Origin: Aromatoleum petrolei
GTDB taxonomy: Bacteria > Pseudomonadota > Gammaproteobacteria > Burkholderiales > Rhodocyclaceae
Assembly: GCF_017894385.1 (NCBI RefSeq)
Contig: NZ_CP059560.1
Span: forward strand, 4,720,501-4,784,500
Direction of reading: 5' to 3'
DNA: 64,000 bases
Below, one piece after another: positions 35,621 to 45,232 of the stretch (position 1 is its first letter; the number at the start of each line of letters is the position of its first letter). A model generated the notes under the pieces. The model was not told where the DNA came from. It saw nothing but the letters and a program-made list of their open reading frames with translations, and did not search any database. The position numbers and the translations under genes were made by a program.

Positions 35621-35798
35621 TTCAAAGGTCTTCTCCTCGTCCCTCCCATGCCGTGGCCGCTACAACGCATCCTGTCGCACGCCGCGCACTTTCCCCTCCA
35701 TGTCGGAATTGAATTGGATTGCGTCCACAAAGCACAAGTGAGGCCGCGCAGCCTGCGGGAATATCACTCCAACGTTTCTGCACCGAGGAGGAAAAAAC

Positions 35799-37040
35799 AT
35801 GAAAGTGAGCAACGAGGTGAGGGAACTCCTCGCCGCCCGACGTCCCGGGCACAGCCTGGATGCGCAGTTCTACGCCAGCCAGGAGATCTTCGACCTGGAC
35901 ATGGAAGCCATCTTCGGACGGCACTGGATCTACGTCGGGGTCGAACCGGACATCCCCGAGCCAGGCGACTACTTCACCGTCAAGCTCGGCCGCGCGTCGG
36001 TCGTGGTGCTGCGCAACGACGACATGGAGCTGCGCGCCTTCCACAACGTCTGCCGCCACCGCGGCGCCCAGCTGTGCAACGCCCACAAGGGCAGCGTCGG
36101 CAACCTGGTCTGTCCCTATCACCAATGGACCTACGACCTGTCCGGCAAGCTGATCTACGCCGAGCACATGGGCGATGACTTCGATCCCTCCGGCCGCGGC
36201 CTCAAGCGCGTCCATGTCGAGAGCGTCGCGGGCCTCATCTTCGTCTGCCTCGCCGAAAATCCGCCGGAAGACTTCAGCGGGATGCGCGAAACGATGGCCC
36301 GCTACATCGGGCCGCACCAGCTCGCGGACTGCAAGATCGCCGTGCAGGACGAGATCGTCGAGGCCGGCAACTGGAAGCTGGTCATGGAGAACAACCGCGA
36401 GTGCTACCACTGCGTGAGCAATCACCCGGAACTGACGATCTCCCTCTACGAGTACGGCTTCGGCTACCAACCCTCGCCCTCGAACATCGAGCAGGTCCAG
36501 GCCTTCCGTGACCTCACGGAGCGCGAGCATGCCCGCTGGGAGGCCGCCGGCCTCAAGTCCGCGGAAATCGATGAGCTGGACAGCTGCGTCACCGGATTCC
36601 GCGCCAAGCGCCTGCCGCTTGACAAGGCGGGCGAGTCGCAGACGATGGATGCCAAGGTCGCCTGCCAGAAGCTCCTTGGCAATTTCGCCGAGCGCAACCT
36701 CGGCGGCCTGTCGTTCTGGACCCAGCCCAATTCCTGGCACCACTTCATGAGCGACCACATCGTGACCTTCACGGTGCTGCCGATCGGCCCCGAACAGACG
36801 CTGGTGCGCACGAAGTGGCTGGTGCACAAGGACGCAGTGGAAGGGCGCGACTACGATCCCGCCAAGCTCACCGCAGTGTGGCGCGCGACCAACCAGCAGG
36901 ACCGCGAGCTGGTCGAGATGTCCCAGCGCGGCGTCGCCGATCCGGCCTACGAGCCGGGCCCCTATTCGCCCTACACCGAGGAGCTGGTCGAGAAGTTCGC
37001 CAACTGGTACGTGGGGCGCCTGAAGGCCGCCGTGGAGTAA
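35799..37040 (+). CDS. gbcA: Glycine betaine monooxygenase, Rieske oxygenase subunit GbcA
   Basis: A 413-residue oxygenase. The Rieske 2Fe-2S site is CRHRG (Cys85, His87) and CPYHQW (Cys105, His108). The mononuclear iron site is ENNRECYHCVSNHP with His204 and His209. With GbcB it turns glycine betaine plus O2 and NAD(P)H into dimethylglycine and formaldehyde. The AGGAGG box before the ATG is strong. gbcB follows 113 bp later. Related enzymes act on carnitine, stachydrine or hydroxyproline betaine, so glycine betaine is the likeliest but not the only substrate. Confidence 0.9.
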   Translation: MKVSNEVRELLAARRPGHSLDAQFYASQEIFDLDMEAIFGRHWIYVGVEPDIPEPGDYFTVKLGRASVVVLRNDDMELRAFHNVCRHRGAQLCNAHKGSVGNLVCPYHQWTYDLSGKLIYAEHMGDDFDPSGRGLKRVHVESVAGLIFVCLAENPPEDFSGMRETMARYIGPHQLADCKIAVQDEIVEAGNWKLVMENNRECYHCVSNHPELTISLYEYGFGYQPSPSNIEQVQAFRDLTEREHARWEAAGLKSAEIDELDSCVTGFRAKRLPLDKAGESQTMDAKVACQKLLGNFAERNLGGLSFWTQPNSWHHFMSDHIVTFTVLPIGPEQTLVRTKWLVHKDAVEGRDYDPAKLTAVWRATNQQDRELVEMSQRGVADPAYEPGPYSPYTEELVEKFANWYVGRLKAAVE

Positions 37041-37153
37041 ACGACGCGAGGCGGGAGCCGGGGTATCCGTGCCTTCCGCCATGCACCGCAAATCCCCCCG
37101 CTTGCCGCGTTCCTGACGGCAGCGGGGGCTGGAATTCCGAGGATGTATTCAGC

Positions 37154-38260
37154 ATGAACGCACCTGTTACTCGTGATGTATGGCAGTCCGTGCCGTCCCT
37201 GTGGAATGCGGAGGAGGACGACGTCCTGATCTGTTGCCAGGTCCGCCACGAGACGCACGACGTCAAGAGCTTCATCTTTCGCCCCCGCACGCCGGGGTTG
37301 ATCCGCTTCCTGCCGGGGCAGTTCCTCACGCTCGAACTGGAAATCGACGGCGAGACGGTCAATCGCTGCTACACGATCTCGTCCTCGCCGACGCGCCCGG
37401 ACACCCTGTCGATCACGGTCAAGCGCGTGCCCGGCGGCCTCGTCTCCAACTGGCTGCACGACCACCTCACCGCGGGCATGAGCGTGCGCGCCCTGGGGCC
37501 GAGCGGGGAATTTGCCTGCGCCCTGCATCCCGCGGGCAAGTACCTGTTCCTGTCAGGCGGCTCCGGGATCACGCCGCTGATGTCCATGTCGCGCAGCTTC
37601 CACGACCTGGGCGAGGATAGGGACGTTGTCTTCGTGCATAGCGCACGCACGCCCGCGGACATCATCTTCCGGCGGGATTTGAGCCTGCTGGCCACCAATC
37701 AGCCGGGCTTCCGCACCGCCTTCGTGTGCGAAGGGCGGGGCAGCGAGGCCGACTGGTCGTCGCCGACCGGCTATCTCGACCTTTCGCTGCTCAAGCGAAT
37801 CGCTCCCGACTTCAGTGAGCGCGAGATCTTCTGCTGCGGACCGGAGCCGTACATGGCAGCCGTCCGGGCCTTGCTCGCCGGCGGCGGCTTCGACATGAAG
37901 CACTATCACGAGGAAAGCTTCAGCTTCGCCGACACCTCAGGCGATCAGGAAGGCGAGGAGGCCGATCGCGCAGACGAAACAGGCGCTGCCGACGCAGTCG
38001 GTTTCACCGTTGAGTTCGCGAAAAGCGGTCGTACGGTGGTCTGTGCGCCCGGACAGAAACTGCTCGACGCGGCGCGCGCGGCGGGCCTGCGACTGCCATC
38101 GTCGTGCGCCAAGGGCGTGTGCGGCACCTGCAAGTCGCGCCTCGTGTCCGGCGAGGTGGACATGGTCCATGGCGGGGGCATCCGCCAACGGGAGATCGAT
38201 CAGGGCTTGATCCTTCCCTGCTGCAGCACGCCGCGGAGCGATCTCGTCATCGAGCGATGA
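37154..38260 (+). CDS. gbcB: Glycine betaine monooxygenase, reductase subunit GbcB
   Basis: A 368-residue reductase. The FAD-binding part shows RCYTISSSPT (about 71-80), the NAD(P)H-binding part FLSGGSGITPLMSM (about 132-145), and the C-terminal plant-type ferredoxin has Cys318, Cys323, Cys326 and a final Cys at 356 or 357. An acidic linker (residues about 262-280) joins the ferredoxin. It feeds electrons to GbcA. The start at 37154 is chosen by family alignment; the open frame upstream is a shadow of gbcA. A broken homologue lies at 49367-50010. Confidence 0.9.
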   Translation: MNAPVTRDVWQSVPSLWNAEEDDVLICCQVRHETHDVKSFIFRPRTPGLIRFLPGQFLTLELEIDGETVNRCYTISSSPTRPDTLSITVKRVPGGLVSNWLHDHLTAGMSVRALGPSGEFACALHPAGKYLFLSGGSGITPLMSMSRSFHDLGEDRDVVFVHSARTPADIIFRRDLSLLATNQPGFRTAFVCEGRGSEADWSSPTGYLDLSLLKRIAPDFSEREIFCCGPEPYMAAVRALLAGGGFDMKHYHEESFSFADTSGDQEGEEADRADETGAADAVGFTVEFAKSGRTVVCAPGQKLLDAARAAGLRLPSSCAKGVCGTCKSRLVSGEVDMVHGGGIRQREIDQGLILPCCSTPRSDLVIER

Positions 38261-38475
38261 GGTCGGCTCGGAAAGTTGGCACGGGTGCGGATCAGCCGCG
38301 ACGGCGCTTCGCGCGCCGCGAACGGGAAATTCCCGCAGCCGCCGCGGTAAAGATCGAATACTGATTCATCCTCCGCTCGTCCCTGACTGGCCGTTGCGAA
38401 AGCGGCGGCATTTTTTCGCCATTCGCAGGGGTTGTGTCGGGGAAGAAGTTGAATCCCGAGCCCACGCAAAGAAAT

Positions 38476-38540
38476 CGCCCCGGAACCCTTTCGGGCCCGG
38501 GGCGCATTCGATGCTGGAACCGGCGCGGGAAACGCGCCGG
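38476..38540 (-). terminator. Two GC-rich hairpins downstream of porin 2
   Basis: CGCCCCGG (38476-38483) pairs with CCGGGGCG (38497-38504), and CCGGCGCG (38520-38527) pairs with CGCGCCGG (38533-38540). They begin 6 bp past the porin stop on the minus strand. The T run is weak. Confidence 0.5.
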
Positions 38541-38546
38541 ACCGGG

Positions 38547-39740
38547 TCAGAAGTAGTAGCCGATGTTGGCGTAGAACGCCTTCTTCCACTTGTCCTCGCC
38601 GCCGGCCGCGGCACCGCTCACGTAGTCGCCGGTATAGGGGTCGTTCCGGCCCCAGCGCATCTCGGTGTAGATGAACAAGGGGCCGGCGCTGAAGTGGGCG
38701 CCTGCGATGATGCGCTGCGAGTCCTTGTAGCCCGACTTGTCCTTGGTGACGACGCTGTAGTTCAGGTAGGGGGTGATGCCGCTGACCGGGCCGTAGGTGC
38801 CGGGCAGGGCGTAGTTCACCTCGGCCGAATAGAACTTCGTCTTCGATGCGACGTTGAACGAGCCGTCATAGGCGCCGAAAGTCACGGTATCGTTGCCTGT
38901 GGCGGCCGGGTTGCGCGGCGACATGTTCTGGCGGCCGACTTCGGCGAGCACGCCCAGCGCGCCGAACTTGCCGCCGTAGTGCAGCGCATAGGCCTTGCGG
39001 CTGCCGTCGTCGTCGGTGTCCTCGTTGCGCAGCGTGGAACGCAGCGCGGAGACGCCCAGCTCCGAGCTCGCCTCCTTGCCGTGCTCGAACTTGTAGGCCA
39101 CCCGACCGACGAACAGGTCGCGTTCCTTGTTGTCACTGCCGCCGGTCACGTAGCTGTCGGCTTTTACGACGTTGACCGAGTAGCGGTTGCCGTCACGCGA
39201 GGTGCCGGTCCAGTCGCCGCCGTCCTTGGGGTAGTAACCGACCTGGACGTCTAGCGGGCCGAACTTGTGTTGCACCTTGGCGCCGAGGTTATGCACGTCC
39301 TCGAGGCCGACGACGTTCACGAGGCTCTGATAGAAGGTGCTGCTGACGTAGGGCAGCAGACCGAAGGGCACCTGGTTGATACCGGCCACGGCCTTGGTGT
39401 CCTGGCCGAATTTGTAGCCGAGCCAGGCCCAGGACGGGAAGTTGATGCGGCCGACCTGGTCGGTGTAGTCATAGGGGTAGGCGCCGCCATAGAAGCGGTA
39501 TTGGGCCGAGCCGAAGAGGGTCGACGAGTCGTAATTGACGTCGATCCGGAAGGTGTCGAAGCTCATCTTGCTAACGTTGGGGTCGTCGTCGAACTTGTAG
39601 TCGTAGCGGGCGCGGATCGCGCCGCCGATCTTGAGTTCGCCGTCGCCTTCGGCGGCGTGGGCGGGAAGGCCGCCCAACGCGACCATGATCCCGGCAAGGA
39701 CGGCGGGCAGGGCCGAAAGGCGGGCGGGTGAGCGCTTCAT
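38547..39740 (-). CDS. Outer-membrane porin, paralogue 2
   Basis: A 397-residue protein with a signal peptide (MKRSPARLSALPAVLAGIMV and on to AHAAEG), then alternating strand pattern ending NIGYYF. Paralogue of the porin at 9526 (shared QVPFGLLPYVSSTFYQSLVN-like segment and GYYPKDGG/GFFPSDGG). GAGGAG lies 6 bp before the ATG at 39740; an upstream in-frame ATG at 39758 also has a good box but adds MNEEIT before the signal peptide. Lies between gbcAB and a GlxA regulator; probably a betaine-responsive porin. Confidence 0.8.
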   Translation of the reverse strand: MKRSPARLSALPAVLAGIMVALGGLPAHAAEGDGELKIGGAIRARYDYKFDDDPNVSKMSFDTFRIDVNYDSSTLFGSAQYRFYGGAYPYDYTDQVGRINFPSWAWLGYKFGQDTKAVAGINQVPFGLLPYVSSTFYQSLVNVVGLEDVHNLGAKVQHKFGPLDVQVGYYPKDGGDWTGTSRDGNRYSVNVVKADSYVTGGSDNKERDLFVGRVAYKFEHGKEASSELGVSALRSTLRNEDTDDDGSRKAYALHYGGKFGALGVLAEVGRQNMSPRNPAATGNDTVTFGAYDGSFNVASKTKFYSAEVNYALPGTYGPVSGITPYLNYSVVTKDKSGYKDSQRIIAGAHFSAGPLFIYTEMRWGRNDPYTGDYVSGAAAGGEDKWKKAFYANIGYYF

Positions 39741-39981
39741 CGTTATCTCCTCGTTCATTGTGGTCTCCCTCGGGAGTGGTCCGGGCGGTCGCGCAAAGAT
39801 CTGTTCGCGCTCGATCCGCTCTTCAGTCGGATTGCCCAGATCGCATGTTATGGAAGGGACACAGGGAGGACTGTTCTGCGCTGGACGGGTAATCGTCCAT
39901 CCAGGACATGTGCGAGGTGATGGCTGACGTTGCCTTGCAGTTATTGAACGATGCTGTAAAAAGCATGCATTTTGACGGTGT

Positions 39982-41052
39982 TCAACTGCGCCGCGAGCCG
40001 CCCATGCGTGACGGCGGGACGCTGAAGAATTCGCGGTAGCAGCGGCTGAAATGGGACGCATTGCTGAAGCCGCACGCGATGGCGATGCTCGTGATCGACT
40101 CGCTTGTTTGCTGCAGCAGGCGCCGGGCGCGCGTCAGGCGCGTTTCGAGGTAATAGCGTGATGGCGTCGCATTCATGTGGCGCTTGAACAGGCGGTCCAT
40201 CTGTCGGCGCGAGATGCTGGCGTGCTGTGCAAGGTCATCGATCTCCAGCGGTTCCTCGACGTTGTTCTGCATCAGCTGAAGAACGGTCCGGAGTGCCTCG
40301 GGGAGGGTGGGGTCTTCGCCTACGCCCCGCATCCGGCAATCCGCCGCGTCCTCGACCGGGCGGTCGCAGGCGAGGATGTCCTCCACGCCGCGCACGACCT
40401 CGTCGCCGTGATGTTGGCGGAGCACGGCCAGCATCATGCTGAGGGCGCTGTTCGCTCCCGCGGACGAGATGCGGTCACGGTCGATTACGAACGGATGCGG
40501 CTGCAGTCTGACTCGCGGGTAGCTCTCCTCGAGCCCCGCCCGGCTGTCGGGATGCACCGTGCACGCGTAGCCGTCGAGGAGGCCGGCGTGTGCGAGCAGA
40601 TAGCTGCCGTTCCACAGGCTGCCGAGCGCTGCCCGGTTGGTCGCAACTTCGCGAAGCTTGTCGACGACATCGCGACGGGGCTCCAGCGCGGCTCGGTAGC
40701 CCCCGCATACGACCAGAAGGTCTATGCCCTTCGCGTTCAGCGCGGAGAGCCGGCCGTCGACGGAAATCCCTATGCCAAGATCGCTGTGGACCGTGGATTC
40801 CTCGAGACTGCAGGTCTCGAATCGGTACAGGGGTTCGCGTGCAACCAGATTGGCGGTAACGATCGCATCCACGGCGCTGGTGAAGGCCATGACCGAAAAG
40901 CGTTCGAGCAGCACGAACACGACTCGTCGCGTGATCGGCGTCGAATCGAGCCCGGGCGTGCGTCTTCCGACGTAGGCCAGATTGCCGTGACGCAGGCGGC
41001 TCTCGAAGCAGCGCTGGCTTTGATGAATGACTCCGTCCATTTTTGTCCCCAT
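39982..41052 (-). CDS. GlxA/AraC-family transcriptional regulator (paralogue 3)
   Basis: A 356-residue regulator. The DJ-1/PfpI-like domain (about residues 40-215) includes VVFVLLERFSVMAFTSAVDA and the segment LWNGSYLLAHAGLLDGYACT. The AraC domain (about 245-350) includes IDDLAQHASISRRQMDRLFK and FSNASHFSRCYREFFSVPPS. Where the other three have (V/L)CTGT/CTGS in the nucleophile-elbow region it has LWNGS, so the ligand pocket differs. The first ATG (41052) and a second at 41040 are both possible starts. Upstream of porin 2 on the same strand. Confidence 0.87.
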   Translation of the reverse strand: MGTKMDGVIHQSQRCFESRLRHGNLAYVGRRTPGLDSTPITRRVVFVLLERFSVMAFTSAVDAIVTANLVAREPLYRFETCSLEESTVHSDLGIGISVDGRLSALNAKGIDLLVVCGGYRAALEPRRDVVDKLREVATNRAALGSLWNGSYLLAHAGLLDGYACTVHPDSRAGLEESYPRVRLQPHPFVIDRDRISSAGANSALSMMLAVLRQHHGDEVVRGVEDILACDRPVEDAADCRMRGVGEDPTLPEALRTVLQLMQNNVEEPLEIDDLAQHASISRRQMDRLFKRHMNATPSRYYLETRLTRARRLLQQTSESITSIAIACGFSNASHFSRCYREFFSVPPSRMGGSRRS

Positions 41053-41254
41053 TTTTCAGCTTCATGACGCGGCGGACGTCATGGCGAAAGTCCCGGGAAT
41101 TCTGTTTTTGCGTTTCTATCCGGGACATCGGCGAGATTAAGGGCGGCCGGATAAATGCGGCAATGGAGGATTTTCAGGCCTTGTACAAAAGGCCGGCCTT
41201 ATGCGGCGAGGGAGTACAGAAGGGGGAAAGGCGATGGATTCCCGCTTCGGACGT

Positions 41255-42214
41255 TCAGGGGCGCGGCAAGCGTCCTTGTTCCGTTTGCGCGAGATCGGCA
41301 AGGATGAAATCGATGAATTCCTGAACCCCCGGTTTGTCGCGCGACGACTTATTCACCTTGAGGTAGTTGCCGCGGTCGACGCGAAGCGGGGCGTCGAAGA
41401 GGGTACGAAGTTTTCCGCTGGCAACCAGGGGCCGCACGAGATGGTGCCAGCCGAGGACGACGCCCTGACCCTCGACGGCCGCGTCGAGAAGGAGCGGGTA
41501 ATTGTTGCTGACGACGCACGGTTGCCGATCCGGCGCCTCGATGCCGCGCGATGAAAACCAGTCGTTCCAGGTAATCGGGAACCATCCGATCGCTTCCGAC
41601 GACCAGTGCTTCGGATGCAGGGTGAGCAATTCGGCGTTGGCGAGGCTGGCAGGATCCGTAAACGGCCCGTGGAGGCGCAAATACTCGGGGCTGCAAACCG
41701 GCTCGACGATTTCGGGAAAAACGTAATGCAGGGTCTCGCCCACGTCGCAGCGTTCATTTCCGCAAATCAGCGAAATGTCGACCTCGTCGAAATTGCGGAG
41801 CGTGTCGTCTTCGTCCGACGCCAGAAGGACGAAGCGGGCTTCGGGGTGAAGCTGTCGGAAGCGGTCGACGTAGGGCTTGAACCAGTAGGTGATGGCCCCG
41901 TTGGTGCCGGAACAGGTGATGATGGGCCTTTCTTCCGGCTGGTGGAGACTCTCGATCGCCTCGCACAACCGGTCGAGCCCGCTGCTCACCGCGGCGAGGA
42001 TGGTCTGGCCGGAGGCCGTCAGCTCGAGGCTGTTGTGCTTGCGCACGAACAGCACTGTCCCGAGCGCTTTTTCCAGGCCGCGGATCTGCTGGCTGATCGC
42101 CGCCTGCGTGACGTTCAGCTCATTGCCGGCAAGCGTGAAGCTCAGATGCTTGGCCGCAACCTCGAAGGTCGCGAAAGCCCCGAGCGAGGGGAGGTAGCGC
42201 CGTTTGTAGACCAT
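41255..42214 (-). CDS. LysR-family transcriptional regulator (GcvA-like)
   Basis: A 319-residue regulator. The N-terminal winged helix (residues about 4-64) includes LPSLGAFATFEVAAKHLSFT and NVTQAAISQQIRGLEKAL. The effector domain contains FRQLHPEARFVLL and LISLICG-like segments. The start at 42214 (MVYKRRYLPSLG) fits the family; the frame continues upstream with MPVQTV at 42271. Next to, and on the same strand as, the FAD oxidoreductase gene cluster, which it probably controls. Confidence 0.87.
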   Translation of the reverse strand: MVYKRRYLPSLGAFATFEVAAKHLSFTLAGNELNVTQAAISQQIRGLEKALGTVLFVRKHNSLELTASGQTILAAVSSGLDRLCEAIESLHQPEERPIITCSGTNGAITYWFKPYVDRFRQLHPEARFVLLASDEDDTLRNFDEVDISLICGNERCDVGETLHYVFPEIVEPVCSPEYLRLHGPFTDPASLANAELLTLHPKHWSSEAIGWFPITWNDWFSSRGIEAPDRQPCVVSNNYPLLLDAAVEGQGVVLGWHHLVRPLVASGKLRTLFDAPLRVDRGNYLKVNKSSRDKPGVQEFIDFILADLAQTEQGRLPRP

Positions 42215-42282
42215 GGGCCGATTTAACCAGCGCCCCCTTTCCAGCACAATAGGCACCGTCTGCACCGGCATTTCGACTGTTC

Positions 42283-43629
42283 CTATTCCTTCCGCGCGAG
42301 CCATTCCTTGCACCGGATCACGGCATTCGCGCCGATCGCGGCGATGGGCTCGAGCGGCAGGCGCGGGGGCTCGGGTTCCCTGGCGAAGAAGGCCGTGACT
42401 GGCGAGGACACGCCGCTCGCGAGCTCCGCCGCGCAGATCCCCGTGAGCGTGCCGCGCATGCTGCCCAGGCCGTTCTGGACGCAGGCCGCGAAGACGCCGT
42501 CGTCGATCTCGCCGGTCACCGAGACGCTGTTCTTCGACAGGCACAGGTGGCCGGACCACACGTAGGCCATCTTCACGTCGGAGAGGTTCGGGAAGCGCGC
42601 ATCGAACTTGCCGCGCATGACCTCGGTCGCGCGGCGCATGCCGTGCTCCGTGGATTCCATGTCGGGACGGAATTCGGCGCAGGTGCGCGTGACGATGCGG
42701 TTGCCGCCCTGGCCGGCGTCGATCCGGCGCATCGTGGTGCCCATGGGGTCGGAGGGCGTGACGCCCCAGCGGCTGCGGCCGCCGAGCCTGGCGAGGACTT
42801 CCGGACCGAGTTCTTCGGTCATGCACGCGAAGAGCATGATGTGCATCAGGCGGCCGCGCTTGATGCCGAAGCTTTCGATGTGTCCGTTGTTCGAGAGGAT
42901 GAGCTTGCCGGCAGTGACCGTGCCGCGCGGCGTGGCAACGCGCCACGTCGCGCCTTCACGCCGGAAGCCCGTCACCGGCGTGTTCTCGTAGATGTCCACG
43001 ACCGGTGCGAGGCCGCGCGCGAGACCGCGCACGTAGCCCGCGGGCTGCAGCATCACGGTGCCGGGGGTGAAGAGGCCCGAACGGTAGTAGCGGCTGCCCG
43101 TGAGCTCGAACATTCCCTTCTCGTCGAGCAGTTCGTAGCGTTCGCCCAGGCTTTCGAGGTGCTTCGCGTAGCTCAGGTTCTGCGCGTGGCTGGCGTCGCT
43201 CGCCGCGCCGTTGACCTTGCCGGCGGGGTCGAAATAGTTCGGGTCGATCCCGTACTCCACGACCGCCTGGCGCGCGTAGTCGATGCCCCAGCGATTGAGC
43301 GCGATGAGGCTGCTGTCCGAGCCCTCGTCGGCCCCGGCGTAGTTCGAAGACGTCAGCTCGTGGGGCAGATCGATCATGAAGCCCGAATTGCGCCCCGTGC
43401 CGCCCTTGCCGATGCAGCCCGCGTCGAGCAGGACGATGCGCGCGCCCGGATTGAGCTGCGCGAGGCGGCGTGCCGCGTAAAGGCCGGCAAAACCGGCGCC
43501 GATGATCGCGAAATCGCAGCTGCGGTCCCCGTCGAGCGCGGGATTCGGTGTGCGCGGGCCGAGGATCTCGTCCCATGCCGCCGGTCCTGCGTGTTTCGGC
43601 AGGCGTTTTGCAGAATACTCTTTGGTCAT
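42283..43629 (-). CDS. FAD-dependent oxidoreductase (DAO family)
   Basis: A 448-residue flavoenzyme. FAD-binding GxGxxG is at residues 44-49 (FAIIGAGFAGLYAARRLAQL), followed by the GGTGRNSGFMIDLPHE motif typical of the gamma-glutamylputrescine oxidase/glycine oxidase branch of the DAO family. It would oxidise a C-N bond of an amine or amino acid. The start at 43629 (MTKEYSAK) is preferred; 43665 is an in-frame alternative. With the aldehyde dehydrogenase and DHDPS-family genes it forms a likely catabolic operon fed by TRAP transporter 2; the substrate is unknown. Confidence 0.82.
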   Translation of the reverse strand: MTKEYSAKRLPKHAGPAAWDEILGPRTPNPALDGDRSCDFAIIGAGFAGLYAARRLAQLNPGARIVLLDAGCIGKGGTGRNSGFMIDLPHELTSSNYAGADEGSDSSLIALNRWGIDYARQAVVEYGIDPNYFDPAGKVNGAASDASHAQNLSYAKHLESLGERYELLDEKGMFELTGSRYYRSGLFTPGTVMLQPAGYVRGLARGLAPVVDIYENTPVTGFRREGATWRVATPRGTVTAGKLILSNNGHIESFGIKRGRLMHIMLFACMTEELGPEVLARLGGRSRWGVTPSDPMGTTMRRIDAGQGGNRIVTRTCAEFRPDMESTEHGMRRATEVMRGKFDARFPNLSDVKMAYVWSGHLCLSKNSVSVTGEIDDGVFAACVQNGLGSMRGTLTGICAAELASGVSSPVTAFFAREPEPPRLPLEPIAAIGANAVIRCKEWLARKE

Positions 43630-43738
43630 TTCCGTGTTCGTCCGAGGATGGAGGCAGTCGGGCATTCCGGCGGCGGTTTGCGCCGCCGCCCTTGTCCGTT
43701 TGCCGTCGGTTCCGCTATGCGATCAGTCCTTCCCGCGT

Positions 43739-45229
43739 CTAGGCGACGTTCAGGTCGAGCCAGATCGTCTTCAGCTGCGTGTACTGGTCGTGGGCGTGGA
43801 TCGAGTTGTCGCGGCCGCCGAATCCGGACTGCTTGTATCCGCCGAACGGCGTGGCGATGTCGCCTTCGCCGAAGCTGTTGACGGTCACGGTGCCGGCGCG
43901 GATGGCACGCGCCCCGCGGATCGCGCGCTTCGCGTTGGCCGTGAACAGCGACGCCGCCAGACCGTACTCGGTATCGTTCGCGACGGTGATCGCCTCGTCG
44001 AAACTCGACACGGTGATGACGGACAGCACGGGCCCGAAGATCTCCTCGCGCGCGAGCATGGTGTCGTTGCTGCCGACGTCCACGATCGTCGGTTCGACGA
44101 AGGTGCCGCCGATCGACCGCCCGCCCATGACGATCTCCCCCTGCTTCGCCACGGCGATGTAGCCGCACACCTTGTCGAAGTGGGTCTTCGACACGAGTGC
44201 GCCGACGCGCACCGTTGGGTCGAGCGGATCGCCGACCTTCCATTCGGCGGCAAGCGCCTTGACCTTGTCCAGCAGCGCGTCCTTGATGTCCTTGTGCACG
44301 ATCAGACGCGACGCCGCCGAGCAGTTCTCGCCCATGTTCCAGAAGGCGCCGTTCACCACATGCGCGGCGACCACGTCGAGATCCTCAGCATCGTCCATCA
44401 CGACGCAGGGGTTCTTGCCGCCCATCTCCAGCACGACCTCCTTGAGGTTGGAGTCGGCCGAGTAGTGCAGGAAGCGCCGGCCGGTGACCGTGGAGCCGGT
44501 GAAGGAGACCATGTCCACGTCCGGATGCCGGCCGAGCGGCTCGCCCACTGCGCTGCCGCTGCCGGGCACGACGTTGAGCACGCCGGCGGGCACGCCCGCC
44601 TCGTGCGCGAGCTGCGCGACGCGCAGGGCCGTGAGCGTGGTTTCCGCGGCGGGCTTGAGCACCACCGAGCAGCCGGCCGCCAGCGCCGGGCCGATCTTCC
44701 ACGCCAGCATCAGCAGCGGGAAGTTCCACGGCAGCACGAGGCCGACGACGCCGACGGGCTCGCGCACCACCATCGCGATGTGATTATCCGACGCGGGCGC
44801 CACCTGATCGTAGATCTTGTCGATCAGTTCGGCATGCCAGCGCAGGCAATGGATGGTCTCGGGCACGTCGATCGTCGTGCAGTCGAAGATGGTTTTGCCG
44901 CTGTCCAGGCTTTCCATCACGGCGAGTTCAGCAGCGTCGCGCGCCATCAGTTCGCACAGCCGCAGCAGGACCTCTTTGCGCTCGCCCGGGCGGCGCCTGG
45001 ACCAGCGTCCGTCATCGAAGGCGGTGCGCGCGCTGGCGACGGCCAGATCGACGTCTTCCGCGGCGCAGGCGGCAATTTCGGTCAGCACGGCGCCGGTGGC
45101 CGGGTTCGTCGTGCGGAATGTCTTGCCCGAGATGGCCGGACGGAAGGCGCCGTCGATGAAGGCCTCGTTCGGCAGCGCGAGGTTGCGGGCGATGTTCTCG
45201 TATTCTTCGCGGGTCAGCAGGGTGCTCAT
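43739..45229 (-). CDS. NAD(P)-dependent aldehyde dehydrogenase
   Basis: A 496-residue enzyme with ALDH motifs: PWNFPLLMLAWKIGPALAAG (about 167-186), FTGSTVTG (about 243-250), general base Glu268 in LEMGGKNP and nucleophile Cys303 in GENCSAASRL. It resembles PuuC and betaine-aldehyde-type dehydrogenases. It would oxidise an aldehyde made by the FAD oxidoreductase or DHDPS-family enzyme of the same cluster. The stop of the lyase gene lies 3 bp upstream of its start, showing tight coupling. Confidence 0.88.
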   Translation of the reverse strand: MSTLLTREEYENIARNLALPNEAFIDGAFRPAISGKTFRTTNPATGAVLTEIAACAAEDVDLAVASARTAFDDGRWSRRRPGERKEVLLRLCELMARDAAELAVMESLDSGKTIFDCTTIDVPETIHCLRWHAELIDKIYDQVAPASDNHIAMVVREPVGVVGLVLPWNFPLLMLAWKIGPALAAGCSVVLKPAAETTLTALRVAQLAHEAGVPAGVLNVVPGSGSAVGEPLGRHPDVDMVSFTGSTVTGRRFLHYSADSNLKEVVLEMGGKNPCVVMDDAEDLDVVAAHVVNGAFWNMGENCSAASRLIVHKDIKDALLDKVKALAAEWKVGDPLDPTVRVGALVSKTHFDKVCGYIAVAKQGEIVMGGRSIGGTFVEPTIVDVGSNDTMLAREEIFGPVLSVITVSSFDEAITVANDTEYGLAASLFTANAKRAIRGARAIRAGTVTVNSFGEGDIATPFGGYKQSGFGGRDNSIHAHDQYTQLKTIWLDLNVA

Positions 45230-45232
45230 CGT

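Larger units (their letters stand above)
35457..35798. other. Intergenic region with two REP-like repeats upstream of gbcA
   Basis: About 340 bp. It holds two copies of a 30-bp element (listed separately) and then the gbcA promoter region; GAGGAGG precedes the gbcA start. No gene is supported. Confidence 0.5.
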